From the NCBI RefSeq assembly GCF_016802725.1, contig NC_052669.1, positions 13,799,270-13,863,269 on the forward strand: DNA of 64,000 bases. The letters are read 5' to 3'. Every line of letters starts with the position of its first letter. Within the stretch, counting starts at the first letter, position 1. Positions 19,447-30,946 of the stretch are shown piece after piece. This stretch comes from Solenopsis invicta. Lineage: Eukaryota; Arthropoda; Insecta; Hymenoptera; Formicidae. The notes under the pieces were generated by a model. The model saw nothing but the letters and a program-made list of their open reading frames with translations. It was not told where the DNA came from and did no database searches. The translations under genes were made by a program, and so were the position numbers.

Positions 19447-22074
19447 ATGGGTCCTCAATTCTCTGTATCTCCGCCTAAATTTTTTACTTTTATTAGAAAT
19501 TGTTTCGGAAACCACACATGTTTCCTTTTAAATAAGTTTATCAAACTCAGCCGATCTTTGACATATTTATATATGCGAATCCGGTTTATCAAAGCGTGCT
19601 TGAAATATGATCTAACTCCGACACATTTGAACATCTATAGAAGACAGGCAAATATTTCATTGTTCCATAAGACCTCGTTTAACAGTCTTGACAGAATCAG
19701 TAATAACTTTATCAACATTGTATTAAGATTAGAACTAAGAGATGCGTACAAACATTTACATTTCTTAAGACACCAATTTTATAAGACCTCGAGGAGCGTA
19801 TCGAATGTCCTCCCTCCACTGATCGAGAGTGATTTTTTCACCTTTCAAGAAAAAAGGAATGGTTGGTTGTGGCACAGGGAGACTTCTAGGATCGAAAAAA
19901 AGATTGATTGGTTGAGACAAAAAAAGCGTCAATTTTCTATTAACAAAATAGAACACATTAATTATGTTGCCAAGACTCCTAATGTATCTAACGAAAAAAC
20001 AACTTTTTCGTTCCAACAGCTTACGCCTAGTGTTAACGAGACATTGCATAACATCCATGTTTCTCCCTTAGAATTTAGTCCTGAGACTCCTCTGGACACT
20101 TTACATAACAATTGGTTCACCAATCTAAGCGGTATTGATATCCCGAATGATGTCCGATACCTTTTACAACTAGGTGATCGTTTTGGTTTACCGTTGTTGA
20201 ATATAAACAGGGGTAAGGTGTTGTTAGAATTTATCAAACACATTGAACACAACATCTCTAAATACAGGAAAAATATACATGACGCAATTAGAAACCGATC
20301 TGTATCGATCCTGGAGGGCCTGTTCCGCAGAGACCGTTCGCGAAATATTAATGACCAGCTAATTAAAGACTGGTTACGAACCACGAGTAGATTTGTTAGG
20401 GAGCATCCTAACATTTTGTTTACCAGGGCAGACAAGGGTAACATAACTGTTGCCCTTGACAGAAATGACTACATCTTGAGGATGGAAGGCATGCTCTCAG
20501 ACGATTCTACTTACGTCAAATTATCCAAAGATCCGATTGTTATATTAACAAAAGAAGCGCGCTCCCTCCTCTCTAATTGGAAGGAGAAAGGTTTCATCGA
20601 ACAACATTTATATAGGAGTATGTTAACAACGGACGGCATCTTACCGAGAGCCTATGGTCTGCCGAAGATCCATAAACCTAATATTCCATTAAGAATCATA
20701 ATTTCTTCTATAAACAGTCCACTATACTCATTAGCTTATCATTTACATGAAATAATTTATAACAGTTTACCAGAAGCGGATAGTTTCATAAAAAACAGTG
20801 TCCATTTAGTTAATAAACTAAATGGCCTTTCCTTGAGATCAGATCACGTCTTATTGTCTTTGGACGTCGTGTCACTTTTCACCAATGTTCCAAAAGACTT
20901 AGCGGTGAAAAGCGTCACGTCCAGATGGGATTTGATTTCTAAAAATACTACTATTCCGCTCGTTGAATTTCTCAAAGCTCTTAATTTAATAATAGATTCT
21001 ACATTTTTCAAATTTAATAATGTGTGCTACAAACAGATCTTCGGTTTGCCGATGGGTTCCCCGTTGTCTCCTATCTTGGCGGATTTAGTCTTGCAAGATT
21101 TGGAGTGCAAGGCGATTAAATCTCTCTCCTTTCATCTGCCATTTTACTATAGATATGTAGATGACATATTATTAGCAGCTCCTGTAAGCTTGTTACCGGA
21201 CATTCTTGACACGTTCAATTCTATGCATGAACGCTTACAATTTACTATGGAGAGAGAGAGCGAGGGAAAAATCAGTTTTCTTGATGTCATGCTATTGAGG
21301 GTGAATGATAGAATTATTTTCGATCAGTATCGCAAACCAACGTTCTCGGGAAGATACTTGAATTTCTTCTCACATCATCCCTTGTGTCACAAAAAGGGTG
21401 TCATCTTCGGTATGGTTGACAAATTAATTTCTTTATCACATCCGCAATTTCATCGTAAGAACTTCATAATTTTAATCAATATCTTATTAGAAAATAATTA
21501 TCCATTAAATTTTATTTTTGCCATGATTCATTGTAGACTCAAACACCTTTTTTATAGAGATGACAGTTGTGTTATGGATAAACATGTGAGAAGATTTTTT
21601 ACGATCCCTTACATTGAGTCGGTATCAGAGAAATTCTCGTCTTTCTCATGTCAGTTTGATTGCAGTGTGGCGTTCACGATCCCTTCTAAATTGAATAAAT
21701 TTATAACCACCGGTAAAGACCACATAGAGCGTCTTTCTTGTAATGACGTGGTCTATAAAATCAATTGTAAGGACTGCGATTCTTCTTACGTGGGACAGAC
21801 TAAGCGTCAGCTAAAAACAAGAGTAAACGAACATAAAGCGGATATTAGAAAGGCCAGTTCTACTTCGGTTATTTCGTCACATCGTATTTCTGAAAACCAC
21901 GATTTTGATTGGGAGAACGTCGAAATTTTAGACAAAGAGCCTTCTTACGTAAAAAGATCTATATCCGAGATGTTACACATCAAAAATCAATCGCATGGAC
22001 TCAACAAACAAAGTGATACCGAACTCCTCTCGGATGCGTATCTTCCTATTCTCGAACGTATTCCCCCTTCTTAG
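19447..22074 (+). CDS. Penelope-like element protein (copy 4)
   Basis: 875 aa, identical to copies 2 and 3 except for one substitution in the GIY-YIG region (SSTSV instead of SSPSV at about residue 806; codon near 21861). All RT and nuclease signature residues are kept. This is the last copy of the array; its tail ends at the 3' target duplication about 720 bp downstream. Confidence 0.93.
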   Translation: MGPQFSVSPPKFFTFIRNCFGNHTCFLLNKFIKLSRSLTYLYMRIRFIKACLKYDLTPTHLNIYRRQANISLFHKTSFNSLDRISNNFINIVLRLELRDAYKHLHFLRHQFYKTSRSVSNVLPPLIESDFFTFQEKRNGWLWHRETSRIEKKIDWLRQKKRQFSINKIEHINYVAKTPNVSNEKTTFSFQQLTPSVNETLHNIHVSPLEFSPETPLDTLHNNWFTNLSGIDIPNDVRYLLQLGDRFGLPLLNINRGKVLLEFIKHIEHNISKYRKNIHDAIRNRSVSILEGLFRRDRSRNINDQLIKDWLRTTSRFVREHPNILFTRADKGNITVALDRNDYILRMEGMLSDDSTYVKLSKDPIVILTKEARSLLSNWKEKGFIEQHLYRSMLTTDGILPRAYGLPKIHKPNIPLRIIISSINSPLYSLAYHLHEIIYNSLPEADSFIKNSVHLVNKLNGLSLRSDHVLLSLDVVSLFTNVPKDLAVKSVTSRWDLISKNTTIPLVEFLKALNLIIDSTFFKFNNVCYKQIFGLPMGSPLSPILADLVLQDLECKAIKSLSFHLPFYYRYVDDILLAAPVSLLPDILDTFNSMHERLQFTMERESEGKISFLDVMLLRVNDRIIFDQYRKPTFSGRYLNFFSHHPLCHKKGVIFGMVDKLISLSHPQFHRKNFIILINILLENNYPLNFIFAMIHCRLKHLFYRDDSCVMDKHVRRFFTIPYIESVSEKFSSFSCQFDCSVAFTIPSKLNKFITTGKDHIERLSCNDVVYKINCKDCDSSYVGQTKRQLKTRVNEHKADIRKASSTSVISSHRISENHDFDWENVEILDKEPSYVKRSISEMLHIKNQSHGLNKQSDTELLSDAYLPILERIPPS

Positions 22075-22671
22075 GTTTATCATCCCTCCTCTTTGTACTC
22101 TTTTCGTGCGGTCCGCCGAGGCCATCCCACTCGTTCGGTTCTTATTATTTGTATCTATTCCTTCCAAGATGTAACATCTTTCCTCATATTACTGTGACAC
22201 GAGTTTTGGTGCCTAGAGGTATTTAGTATACAATTCTTTGTTTCGAGTATTATTTCTTATTTACTATTTTACATCTCTTGACTTGTACAGTTTTCTACTT
22301 TTTTTCCACATTTACTTAATTATTTAATTACAATATTTATTTTATTATTTATTTCTTAATTTTAATCTCCTGTTAATTATTTTTAATTACTAAATTCGTA
22401 TTGTTGTTTGTTACAAGTTTAATATTCATTCCTTAATATTATTCTTTATTTTAATCAGCAAATCAAGTCATGTTGATTTTTCGAAGCTCTTGTCTCGGCA
22501 CATGCTCCTTGAGGTTGTTTATTATGTTACGAGGATAGAGGATGTACATCGCGGCTCATCACAATTTCTAATTTTTTGGTAACTAGATTTAATTGTGTCT
22601 TCTTTTTTTCGTTTGTTTCGGGAAAAAATTTGTAACATTATTATAATTATTGCGATTATTTTGTTCTCATA

Positions 22672-22721
22672 GACTTTTATACTGAGGATGACCGACATTA
22701 AAGGTCGAAACGTTTATCATT
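22672..22721 (+). ncRNA. Hammerhead-ribozyme-like motif (copy 4 tail)
   Basis: Core CTGAGGA at 22682, located about 110 bp before the 3' boundary of the array. The terminal unit therefore retains the motif. Confidence 0.55.
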
Positions 22722-22807
22722 GGATTTATGCTGTTATTTATTTATTCGCACCTGACATCTTGCGTGGCTCTCAAGCTCAATTTTCCTCATCATTAAATGA
22801 AAAGATA

Positions 22808-22825
22808 TATACGTGGTATTGTACA
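22808..22825 (-). repeat. BEL/Pao 3' LTR, inner 18 bp
   Basis: TATACGTGG...TGTACA matches the inner end of the other LTR (TATACGTGGTATCGTACA at 29229-29246). It completes the LTR interrupted by the PLE array. Confidence 0.75.
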
Positions 22826-22850
22826 ACGTTGCCCCCCCCCCGTTGAAAGG
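22826..22850 (-). promoter_or_regulatory. BEL/Pao polypurine tract region
   Basis: On the minus strand an uninterrupted G run (plus-strand C run at about 22833-22842) lies a few bases upstream of the LTR end TGTACA. That is the position where plus-strand priming of an LTR retroelement occurs. Confidence 0.55.
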
Positions 22851-23248
22851 ACATACTTTCAACATTATGTTACATCTTGGATGAATGTTAACGATCGTTT
22901 AACAAAGCGATTGCTGGAGGAGCATGTTACAGTAGTTGTTTGAAGACGCAAATAACTTGTTCAAAAACTTGAAATGATTACTGAAATAAAATGACGCAAG
23001 TTACAAAATAAGCTTAAAATTACGCGAATTTATTTGGTCGGGTTACAAAAAAGATCTCATGACGTGCTATTCCTCACTAGATAGGATAGCAATTTTTGAC
23101 AATGGCCTGGTAAACAGACCCCGCGATCTACGGACAGTAGCAGTTCAAACGATATTATCTGGTCCGGGATGCACCTCCTCCACTCGACTGACTGACCATT
23201 GTAGGGGGGTCAATCCCTGTGATTTAAGCAAGACCATCTGTTTAGGCT

Positions 23249-24593
23249 TTAATTGTTCGCCCTTATTGACTTTCCACTTCGTGCGCTCCTGTAGGATATG
23301 CAAGTATTCTTAGTTCCACCTGCGCCAAAAATGCTGTCTGATTTGCTGCCAACACGCTGCCAACGAACCAGTCTATTCTCGCTTACATCAGTAATATCAG
23401 TGTAAGGAAAACTATTCAAGGCGGTGTCAATCAAAAAATGACCTAGGCTCAAATACGACAGGTCGTTGAAATCGTCGCTTAGCGGAGTTAGAGGACTTGA
23501 GTTTAAGATTGCTTCTATTTTGCAGAATATTGTTTAAAGCTCTTTGAAGGTCAAAGGCGGCCTTCCGGTACAAATGGTGTTTCGCCGACTTTACTGCGGC
23601 CTCCCAAAAACCGCCGAAGTGCGGCGCGTTAGGTGGAATGAATTTCCACGCAGTGTCGTAATCACGTAGAAAATGATTAATGTTAGCTTGGGTTTGATCT
23701 TGAGACAAGAAGTTGAAAAATTCTTTAAGTTGCCTTTGAGCTCCGACAAACGTCGTTCCGTTATCGGAATATATGCAAACAGATTTGCCCCTATGTGCCA
23801 CAAAACGCTTGAGTGCGGCAATAAAGGAATCTGATGTGAGGTCGGAAACGAGTTCCAAATGCACTCCTTTTGTAGCAAAACACACAAAAATTGGTAAGTA
23901 TGCCTTGTGAGTCTCAGCATTGCGTCGCTTAGATTTCCGAATCACAAACGGGTTGGCGTAATCGACGCCACAATGCGCGAATGGGTTTGAAATATTTACG
24001 CGCCCGGCGAGCAATGAGCCATTGATTGCTTCCGAAAACACCGGCTTCATCTTGAAACACATCACGCAATTTTTTAATATGTTTTGCGTAACCAATCGAA
24101 GAGATATTGGCCAGAAGTGCTGCCTTACTGGGGCCATCGTGGCCTGCGCGCCAGCTTGTGCATTGCGCACGTGTTCCCTCTCTATAATTCTTTGAGTGAG
24201 AATATGATTTTGTGGTAATAGAATTAGGTGACGCATATCAGAACTTATGTTAGAATTGCCTAACCTACCGCCCACGCGAATTAGCTTGTCTTCATCCACG
24301 AAGGGAGAGAAGGACAATATGTGACTGGCCGAGTTAATGACTTGACCTTTCAATAAGGCCTTGTACTCATCTAAAAAGGCTTGTTCTTGCACGGATCTAC
24401 ACGTGATCTTTAGGGCGGTTGACGTCTCATGAGATATGAAAATAGTACGTGCGGCTGAGCGGAAGGTCCTCGCAATTTTCAAACAATATGCGAGTACGCG
24501 ACATGCCTTATTAAGATTTGAAAATTTGTTTAATAATGTGTTGACGATTGAATGCTCGATGACGGTGGTACACCGGCAATGGCCGTGGTACAC
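23249..24593 (-). pseudogene. BEL/Pao integrase (decayed)
   Basis: One long minus-strand frame (24593-23427) holds an HHCC-like zinc region (HVRN...CVMC) and the integrase core. The core has catalytic Asp in CGVDYANPF, Asp in YSDNGTTF and Glu in GFWEAAVKSAK. The C-terminal Pao module (DUF5641-like, with DVSENRLVRWQRV) continues in another frame at 23452-23249, so there is a frameshift. The start lies in continuous pol sequence, so no true start codon is expected. Confidence 0.85.
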
Positions 24594-24682
24594 CTGTTTT
24601 GCTCTAGCATGTCTTCTAGTGCGCGTGCGAACTCAGACTTGGGCCAAGATTTTTCGCTCAGTTTGAGAAATGCGGGTCCGTG

Positions 24683-25210
24683 TTACCACAATGACGAGCT
24701 CGTTAACTCTTGCGGATTGAGACTGTGTGATAAGATGTCCGCAGGATTTTCTGGCGACCTGATGTAACGCCAACTGCTAAGATTCGTAGCGCCTTCAATC
24801 TCGCTGATTCGGTTGGCTACGAAAGTAAACCATTTTTGCGATGGCGAAACTATCCAATTCAGGACTATTATGAAGTCCGACCATAAGAAGGTTTGTCTAT
24901 CAGAAAGGCTGAATGCTGTATCGACTTTTTTTACTAGCCTGGCTAACAATACCGCCGCCAACAGTTCAAAGCGCGGTAGAGAAACGGCCTTCAGGGGCGC
25001 GACACGAGATTTAGAGCATAACAATTCGATGTGATATGCATCGTTTCCTAGCTTGATTTGCAGGTGTATTGCCGCTCCGTAGGCATGTTCGCTCGCGTCA
25101 CAAAAACCGTGAATTTGTGTTGATTGCGGATTTGTGTCGAGCTTGACGCAACGTGGGATGCAAATCTGATTGATGCTAGATAATTGTGATTTGAGTTTCA
25201 ACCAGCGCAA
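24683..25210 (-). pseudogene. BEL/Pao RNase H-like region
   Basis: The frame contains FCDASEHAYGAAIHL, SLPRFELLAAVLLARL and FLWSDFIIVLNWI, characteristic of the Pao (Peptidase_A17-annotated) RNase H segment between RT and integrase. It is separated from the RT fragment by broken sequence at 25211-25409. Confidence 0.8.
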
Positions 25211-25409
25211 ATAAAGATCCTGCGGGACAGATTCGTCCCAGTAGATGCCAGAGCTCTTGCAAAATCAATTTAGCTAGCACGATAATAGGACCTAATAACC
25301 CGAGTAGATCGAAGAGTCTGGAGACTTTGAATAGAATGACTCGCTTAGATACGGTTGATTGGTTGTCGTCAGGTTTGTATGAGAAATGGAAGGTATCTTG
25401 GAATTGATT

Positions 25410-26441
25410 CTAATGAACTCCTAATATGGACGAATCCATGCTAGTGTCAAATGTGAAAACACCATCGTTTTGCGCGTTAATGTCTTTCAACAGGTCCGGA
25501 CAATTAGATGCCCATTTGCTGAGCTGGAAGGCTCCTGAATGCAATAACTGAATTGTTTGCTCTCGCAGCATTTTTGTCTTGCTAATTGTATCTGCTCCAG
25601 TTAGAACGTTATCTACATAGAAGTCTCGTCCTACACACGTAGAACCTATAGGAAAATCGTTTGTGTATTGTTCAGCTAGCCATTTGAGGCATCTCGTGGC
25701 TAAATATGAGACAGAAGATATGCCGTATGTCAAAGCGATGAATTCGTACGTTTTAATTTTGAAGATAGGATCGTCTCGCCAAAGAATGCGTTGATAGCGC
25801 GTTTGTGAAGGGTGCACCATAATTTGACGGTACATTTTAATAATGTCCACCGCCAGGACGAAGCGGAAGAGACGAAATCACAAAAGAATCAAAAATAAGT
25901 CTTGCTGTACCGTTGGGCTTACTATGAGCGTGTCGTTCAATGACACCCCAGTTGAGCTTTTGCTTGAAGCGTCGAAGACTACCCGTATTTTGCTTGAACT
26001 TGCTGTATGTTTGAAAACGCAATAGTGGGGTAGATAGAATGATTCTGCGCTATCATTGCACTGCTCGTCAATTAGTTTTATGTGGCCTAGTGCCAAATAC
26101 TCATTTATGAACTGAGAGTATTGACTCTTTAATTTGGGATGACAAATGAATCGCTTTTTTAGATTACAAAATCGCTTTAGTGCGATGTCTTTCAAATCTC
26201 CGAGACAGTCAAATGCTCGCTCCTTAAACGGGAGCTTAACGATAAATCTGCCCTGACTATCTCTTGACACGTTTTGCAAGAAATGTTGCTCGCATAAAGA
26301 TTCCTCATCGGAATAGTTGTTTGAAATTTCAGAGACATCCTCTACCTGCCAAAAACGCGTTAGTTGATTATGCAATTGCGTGTTGGTTATCAATGCGTGA
26401 AAGGATTGCGCCTTACGTGCTGAGTTTGGTGAGGCGTCCAA
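25410..26441 (-). pseudogene. BEL/Pao reverse transcriptase (two frames, active site altered)
   Basis: 26441-25878 gives the N-terminal RT part, with HYCVFKHTASSSKIRVVFDAS. 25850-25410 gives DIIKMYRQIMVHP and the active-site motif as FYVDN where Pao elements have YVDD. The second catalytic Asp is thus lost, and a frameshift separates the halves near 25860. The RT is not functional. Confidence 0.85.
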
Positions 26442-26456
26442 TTACCCTGCCAAAAT

Positions 26457-26921
26457 TCATCCAAATCGTGTCTTGTACAAGGTTGGATGCATTGGAGAAG
26501 ATTTGACCTGTCCTACACAGAGCAGGTTCCAGAAATGCTCGGCGCCAACCAAAACATCAATCTCTACCAAGACGTTAAATTGGGGCTCGGCTAATTTGAA
26601 ATTCTGAGGAAATTCGAATGCGTCCTGCTTCAATGTAATTGCTGGAATTTTGTCGGTCACATGATCAGTGACGACACAATCCAACAAAATACTGAAAGAA
26701 CTTGTTCGCGATTGCAGTTTGACTTCTGCTGTCCCAAATGATCTCGTTGCTGTTTTGTTAATTCCCGAAATCGAAATGTTGAGAGAACGTGTTTTGAGGC
26801 CGAGCATTACCAGGAATATTTGCAAAATGAAATTTGCTTGAGAGCCGCTGTCTAACAACACGCGGCAACATTTTTGTGAACCTTGACTATCGTATGCATA
26901 AACGACAGCAGTTGACAGCAT
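26457..26921 (-). pseudogene. BEL/Pao aspartic protease region
   Basis: LLDSGSQANFI (about 26855) is the retropepsin active-site motif in its Pao form (DSGS). GISGINKTA-type flap residues and the VLVGAEHFWNL segment match the DUF1758 protease. Its position directly between the zinc knuckles and RT is as expected. Confidence 0.8.
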
Positions 26922-27039
26922 AACATGTTTGTTATCAAGAGCTCATGCGGTGTGAAACAAGCGCGGTCGAAGAATTCGTCGGAAATCTCCCCCCGGCCTT
27001 ATCCGCGGCGCAATTTTTGGATCCCGGAACAACGGATTT

Positions 27040-28088
27040 TGTTGTCGCGACGGTCGCAAGATGAAGCAATGAATTATGTTTTGATTTGCAAATTTTACAT
27101 GCCTGATAAGCATTTGCTGGACGCATGCTTTGTAGATCGCAGGCAGTTAGCGTAAAGCTTTCTTTTCCAAATTTCCAAGATTCTTTGAAAAACTGGCAAT
27201 ACTAGAAAATCTTGGCAATAATATATGAGGTGCTCTCCCTTGCAAAAGCCGCATTTTGTTTTTACCGTTGCAACACGAAGATTGGCGCCTCGCGTTAGAT
27301 TGCGCCAAAGCGTTTGCATTTTTTAAGGGAGGGGGGGGGCATTTGATTTAGAGCTTGTTTTCAAAATCTGACATCGATGCGCAATGAAATCGATGAACTG
27401 TTTGAAAATGGGCAATTCAGAGCCCGTTAATGACAGTTGCCATTCCGGTTACGTAAGCGCGTCGAGTTTATTGCTCAAAATGTGAACTAATAGATCGTCT
27501 CAGTGAGACGTAAGACGCGTTAATGTCTGAAGGGCGTAAATGTGTCTAGTTGCAACGTCCGCGATTTGCCGCAATTCGACAATGTTTTCTTTGACCATGG
27601 TCGGTAAATCCGTTATGGCCTTGACATGACTTTATACGATGACTTGCTCATTGTCGTAGCGCTGTTATAATAAGTTCCACGCGACCTCGTAATTCGCTTC
27701 GGAAATTTCTAGCGCGCAGATTATTTTGCTCGCATCGCCGATGACGAATGCTTTCAAATATTGCAACTTCTGAATGTTGCTTAACGACGCGTTTACATGA
27801 ATAAAAGAATTAAATGTATCGAAGAACGGAAACCATTTGTCGCATTTTCCCGTAAATTTTGGGAGATCTAACTTGGGCAATTTTATATGGTTGAAATGTT
27901 CTGACATGGTGGAGGCGTTTGAAGTAGATGGTGCAAACTGAGAGCGCGGTACAATCGGGGGATTCATTAGCGCAACTTGGCCAATATCGTATAATAGGAA
28001 TCCTCGAACAAAATGCGATGATCCGCTTCGGCAATGTCCAATAACTCCAGCTTAGTTTGCACGACGTCATATTCTGCTTAGAAACCAT
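27040..28088 (-). pseudogene. BEL/Pao gag (DUF1759 plus zinc knuckles)
   Basis: 27967-27665 contains LPKLDLPKFTGKCDKWFPFF, LSNIQKLQYLKAFV and NYEVAWNLL, the DUF1759 capsid-type signature of BEL gag. A neighbouring frame (28088-27810) gives a degenerate upstream part. Zinc knuckles appear as CGFCKGEHLIYYC (about 27255) and CKICKSKHNSLLHL (about 27090). At least two frameshifts separate these blocks. Confidence 0.75.
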
Positions 28089-28774
28089 CTATTTTATTTT
28101 TGCGCTCCTCAAGTTGAGCTAGTGTAAACGGTGTAATTGACTCTATCGCGTCCACAAAAGTACGTATGCGCGTGCACAATTTTACCAATGTAGTGCGTCG
28201 ACGCTTGAGCGACGCTAGATCGTCGCCGTCATTCGGCACATTGAAAGCGCGATGAGAACCGTATTAATGATACTGATCGGCACAAATTTGTGAATAGTTA
28301 ATCTTACTTACAGTCGTTTGTTGCCGTGCTCGATGGCGGCGGGGGGGAGATGGCTTGCCCGCGCTGAAAGTCTTCACTAGAATTCCTGAACAAACCGCGT
28401 GGCGCCGTGGTCTTCCTTCTCTCTCTCGCGTGCGCGCTCTTCCCGTCTCGCTCACTCTCTCTCTCTCTCGATGACGGGAAACGACAATGTAGGAAATGGC
28501 CTGATGCACGCAGGATCCCGCCGTTGCCGCCGATACCTCCTCGGCGAGGCTCTCGTCGTGTCCCCTCGTCGTCAATTCCTCGTCGACAAAAACTTTGCCG
28601 TTTAGTCTCGTAGAGTCAGTTTGAGTTGCCGACCTCTCGATGTTTCTCGTAGAAGACGAACAAGGATGGAATGCCTATGTTCGTTTCTGCTGGCTGACCT
28701 TGTCTAATGTGCAGCTAACCTCTTAGATGCTCTTTTGCGTGTCTAGCAGCGGTGAAATGGCAGATGTGCCGCGT
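28089..28774 (-). other. BEL/Pao leader and gag 5' region
   Basis: This sequence lies between gag and the primer-binding site. No intact frame is seen. CT-rich tracts (28411-28475) create spurious open frames on both strands. Confidence 0.5.
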
Positions 28775-28792
28775 ATCCGGCTCGAAGGACCA
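28775..28792 (-). promoter_or_regulatory. BEL/Pao primer-binding site
   Basis: On the minus strand TGGTCCTTCGAGCCGGAT lies two bases after the LTR end. It begins with the TGG that pairs with tRNA CCA and has the form widely seen in Pao elements. It fixes the LTR/internal boundary. Confidence 0.8.
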
Positions 28793-28794
28793 AA

Positions 28795-29246
28795 TGTATA
28801 ATTGTGAGGCTGTGCTTCTCCACGAATGCCGCCAGAATTTGCTCGGCGGCCGTGGTCGGAAGACATGTGTCTCTCTACGTTGAGGATTTTTTTGGATGTC
28901 CGCTGCTCTTATGATACAGTGTACTCGCTGGGTGGGGGACAAGGAGAAACTCCGTGCACCTTTTATGAGACTGTATTTTGCGTAGTACAAATGTTCACAA
29001 GGGATGACGAGAATAGTCGTCTACAGACACGCACCGTGGCGGCTCACAATGAGGAAAAAGAACACGCTCGCGCTTGACGACAAGACGCAGCCAAAAACGA
29101 ACGAAAATTGCGGAAAAGGTCGCGGGATCCAAGAGATGGCGATGCCTGCTCGCAAAGCGCAGAACGAGCCTAAAGATGTAGCGCGAATACTGGACGGCAC
29201 AAAACTTATTAAATTAAATGAAAAGATATATACGTGGTATCGTACA
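28795..29246 (-). repeat. BEL/Pao 5' LTR
   Basis: A 452-bp LTR, minus strand TGTACGATACC...ATTATACA. It is flanked on the outside by TTATC (29247-29251), matching the duplication at 9661-9665. It is uninterrupted and serves as the empty-site reference for the PLE insertion in the other LTR. Confidence 0.85.
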
Positions 29247-29802
29247 TTATCAAATTAAAATTTTTTTCTAATACAGATTATGTTAGAAAGTAATTGTTTA
29301 AATAAATTTACGAGTTTTATTAGTTAATTAAAATTATGTCTAGGTATAAAGTATTAGTCCAATGATTTAAAGCTATATTGCCATGATGATAATTTTAATT
29401 TATTATTGAGGATTGTAATTCTATTTACAGTATTCTTCAAACGAATCTTTGTATCCAAGGAAATTTTATTATGCAATTAAAAATTAAAACAGCGCGCGAC
29501 CAAATACTGTGGTATCCGTACACCGCTCGCATAGCGCAGAGCAAAGGACACTGCATTTCTAAAATGATATTCTAGAAATATACTAAAATGATATTCTTTC
29601 AGAAATATCATTCATGAACAGACGTACGATGATACAGCCTCGCATACGCGCGCGATCAAAGAAATAATCTTTTTGTCCTTTTTTCTGCATGCGGCAAGAA
29701 AATGATCAAGCGCTATCATTTCCACACCACCTTGCGGTAGATAGGATAGTGCGTTTCTTTGAAGTGGTATTCCCAATAGGCCTAAACCACTTTCTTGCAT
29801 TT

Positions 29803-30290
29803 TCAATGCAAGAATTGTTCAAAGTGACGTCCTCGTTCTCGTATGCAAAGTTTGGCCCTTCGAGTAATATTGCGCGTTGCACGATGCGTCATTTCCGGCG
29901 TGATGACATTAAAAGCTGCGAGAATTGTTTCTTGCATCTCAGCTTCCGTACCATCACGCCTGTGCTCGACTAAATCTTTAATGTAACCCCAAACAAAATA
30001 GTCAAGTACGTTAAGATCTGACGACCGCGCCGGCCAAATGATTGCGCCATTTCGACCCATCTATTTGTTCGAATAGCGTTCGTTTGAAATACGTACTTGC
30101 TGCGAAAAATGCGCAGAAGCTTTGTCGTGCTGATAAATAATTTCCGTCCGTTTACAAAGGAAAACATCTTCCAGAAAAGCGGGTAACACATTTTCTAATA
30201 AATGTGCGTAAATCAGCCCAGTTAAGCAAGGTGGGAGAAAATAAGGACCAATCTAAAAATTATCGTAACAGTGTGATTCTTAAAAACTGA

Positions 30291-30371
<81 letters not shown>

Positions 30372-30610
30372 TGTGTGTGTGTGTGTGTGTGACAGAGAGA
30401 GAAAGAGAGAGCATTTCTTAATTGATATACTTACAATTTGGTCCGCTATTACTCTTGCCCATACATTTATGGACCACCAATATTGGAAGGCTCCTTGCCG
30501 AACGGCGTGCAGATTTTCATCTGCCCATAATAATCGATTATGGGAGTTGAACACGCTGTGTCGGTGTGAAGATTGCTTTGTCCGTCTATAGGATGCGGTT
30601 GGGGATAAGG
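29803..30610 (-). pseudogene. Tc1/mariner-related DDE transposase, middle and C-terminal part
   Basis: Minus-strand frames give, in order, LLWADENLHAVRQGAFQYWW and NVWARVIADQ, then LENVLPAFLED, IIYQHDKASAHFS (second catalytic Asp) and IWPARSSDLNVLDYFVWGYI (third acidic motif). The C-terminus is rich in Arg (THRATRNITRRAKL). This order matches insect IS630/Tc1-mariner proteins with a DDE_3 domain. The gene is broken by frameshifts and by a (GT/GCGT)n microsatellite at 30293-30391. The first catalytic motif is weak (WTD near 30590). Confidence 0.6.
30293..30391. repeat. (GT)n-(GCGT)n-(GT)n microsatellite
   Basis: A compound simple repeat inside the transposase remnant. The 100-codon open frames over it on both strands are artefacts. 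Confidence 0.9.
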
Positions 30611-30946
30611 TTATTTCGCCAACACTGCGCGAGCAATTCTATATTCTTTTAGCCAGCAGTTAATATTTCTTAAAAATAGCGCAAACACTTTATGAAAGTA
30701 ATAAAAATACCTTCACAAAAGTAAATGCGCTGCTCTGCATCTCGCGCAAAAATTTGTTAATAATGTCGTTTTCGGTTGGGAAATTGGTTTGCGTAGGCGA
30801 GACATGAACAGGCGGCGACACGAGCGTTGTTTTCGAACTTTTTTTGTTATTTTATACTCTTCAGCGTGTTTTACGTTTCTTGAGGTACTTATGTTGTGTG
30901 TATTGTATCGTGTGTATATCAAATGGCAGAATAAAGTTCTGCACCG

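Larger units (their letters stand above)
10101..22791 (+). mobile_element. Tandem array of Penelope-like elements (one partial, three full copies)
   Basis: Four head-to-tail copies: 10101-~12572 (5'-truncated), ~12573-15979, 15980-19386 and 19387-~22793, with an exact 3,407-bp period. The array is bounded by the same 16 bp, ATTAAATGAAAAGATA, at 10085-10100 and 22792-22807; because the last unit ends ...CATCAT, the real duplication is 13-16 bp. The uninterrupted counterpart is present in the other BEL LTR (about 29210-29228). Copies are almost identical; I noticed only three differing positions, which indicates a very recent origin. Confidence 0.88.
9666..29246 (-). mobile_element. BEL/Pao LTR retrotransposon (minus strand), 3' LTR split by a PLE array
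   Basis: A 5-bp target duplication TTATC flanks the element (9661-9665 and 29247-29251). The 5' LTR is 28795-29246 (452 bp). The 3' LTR is 9666-10100 plus 22808-22825, interrupted by the PLE array. A primer-binding site, gag (DUF1759 type), retropepsin, reverse transcriptase, RNase H and integrase follow in Pao order on the minus strand. A G-rich polypurine tract precedes the 3' LTR. Internal genes are broken by frameshifts and stops, so the element is not autonomous. Confidence 0.85.

Noticed and set aside
30222..30591. Cys/Val-rich and His/Thr-rich frames
   Set aside because: They are translations of the (GT)n/(GCGT)n microsatellite; the same applies at 60,663-61,007.
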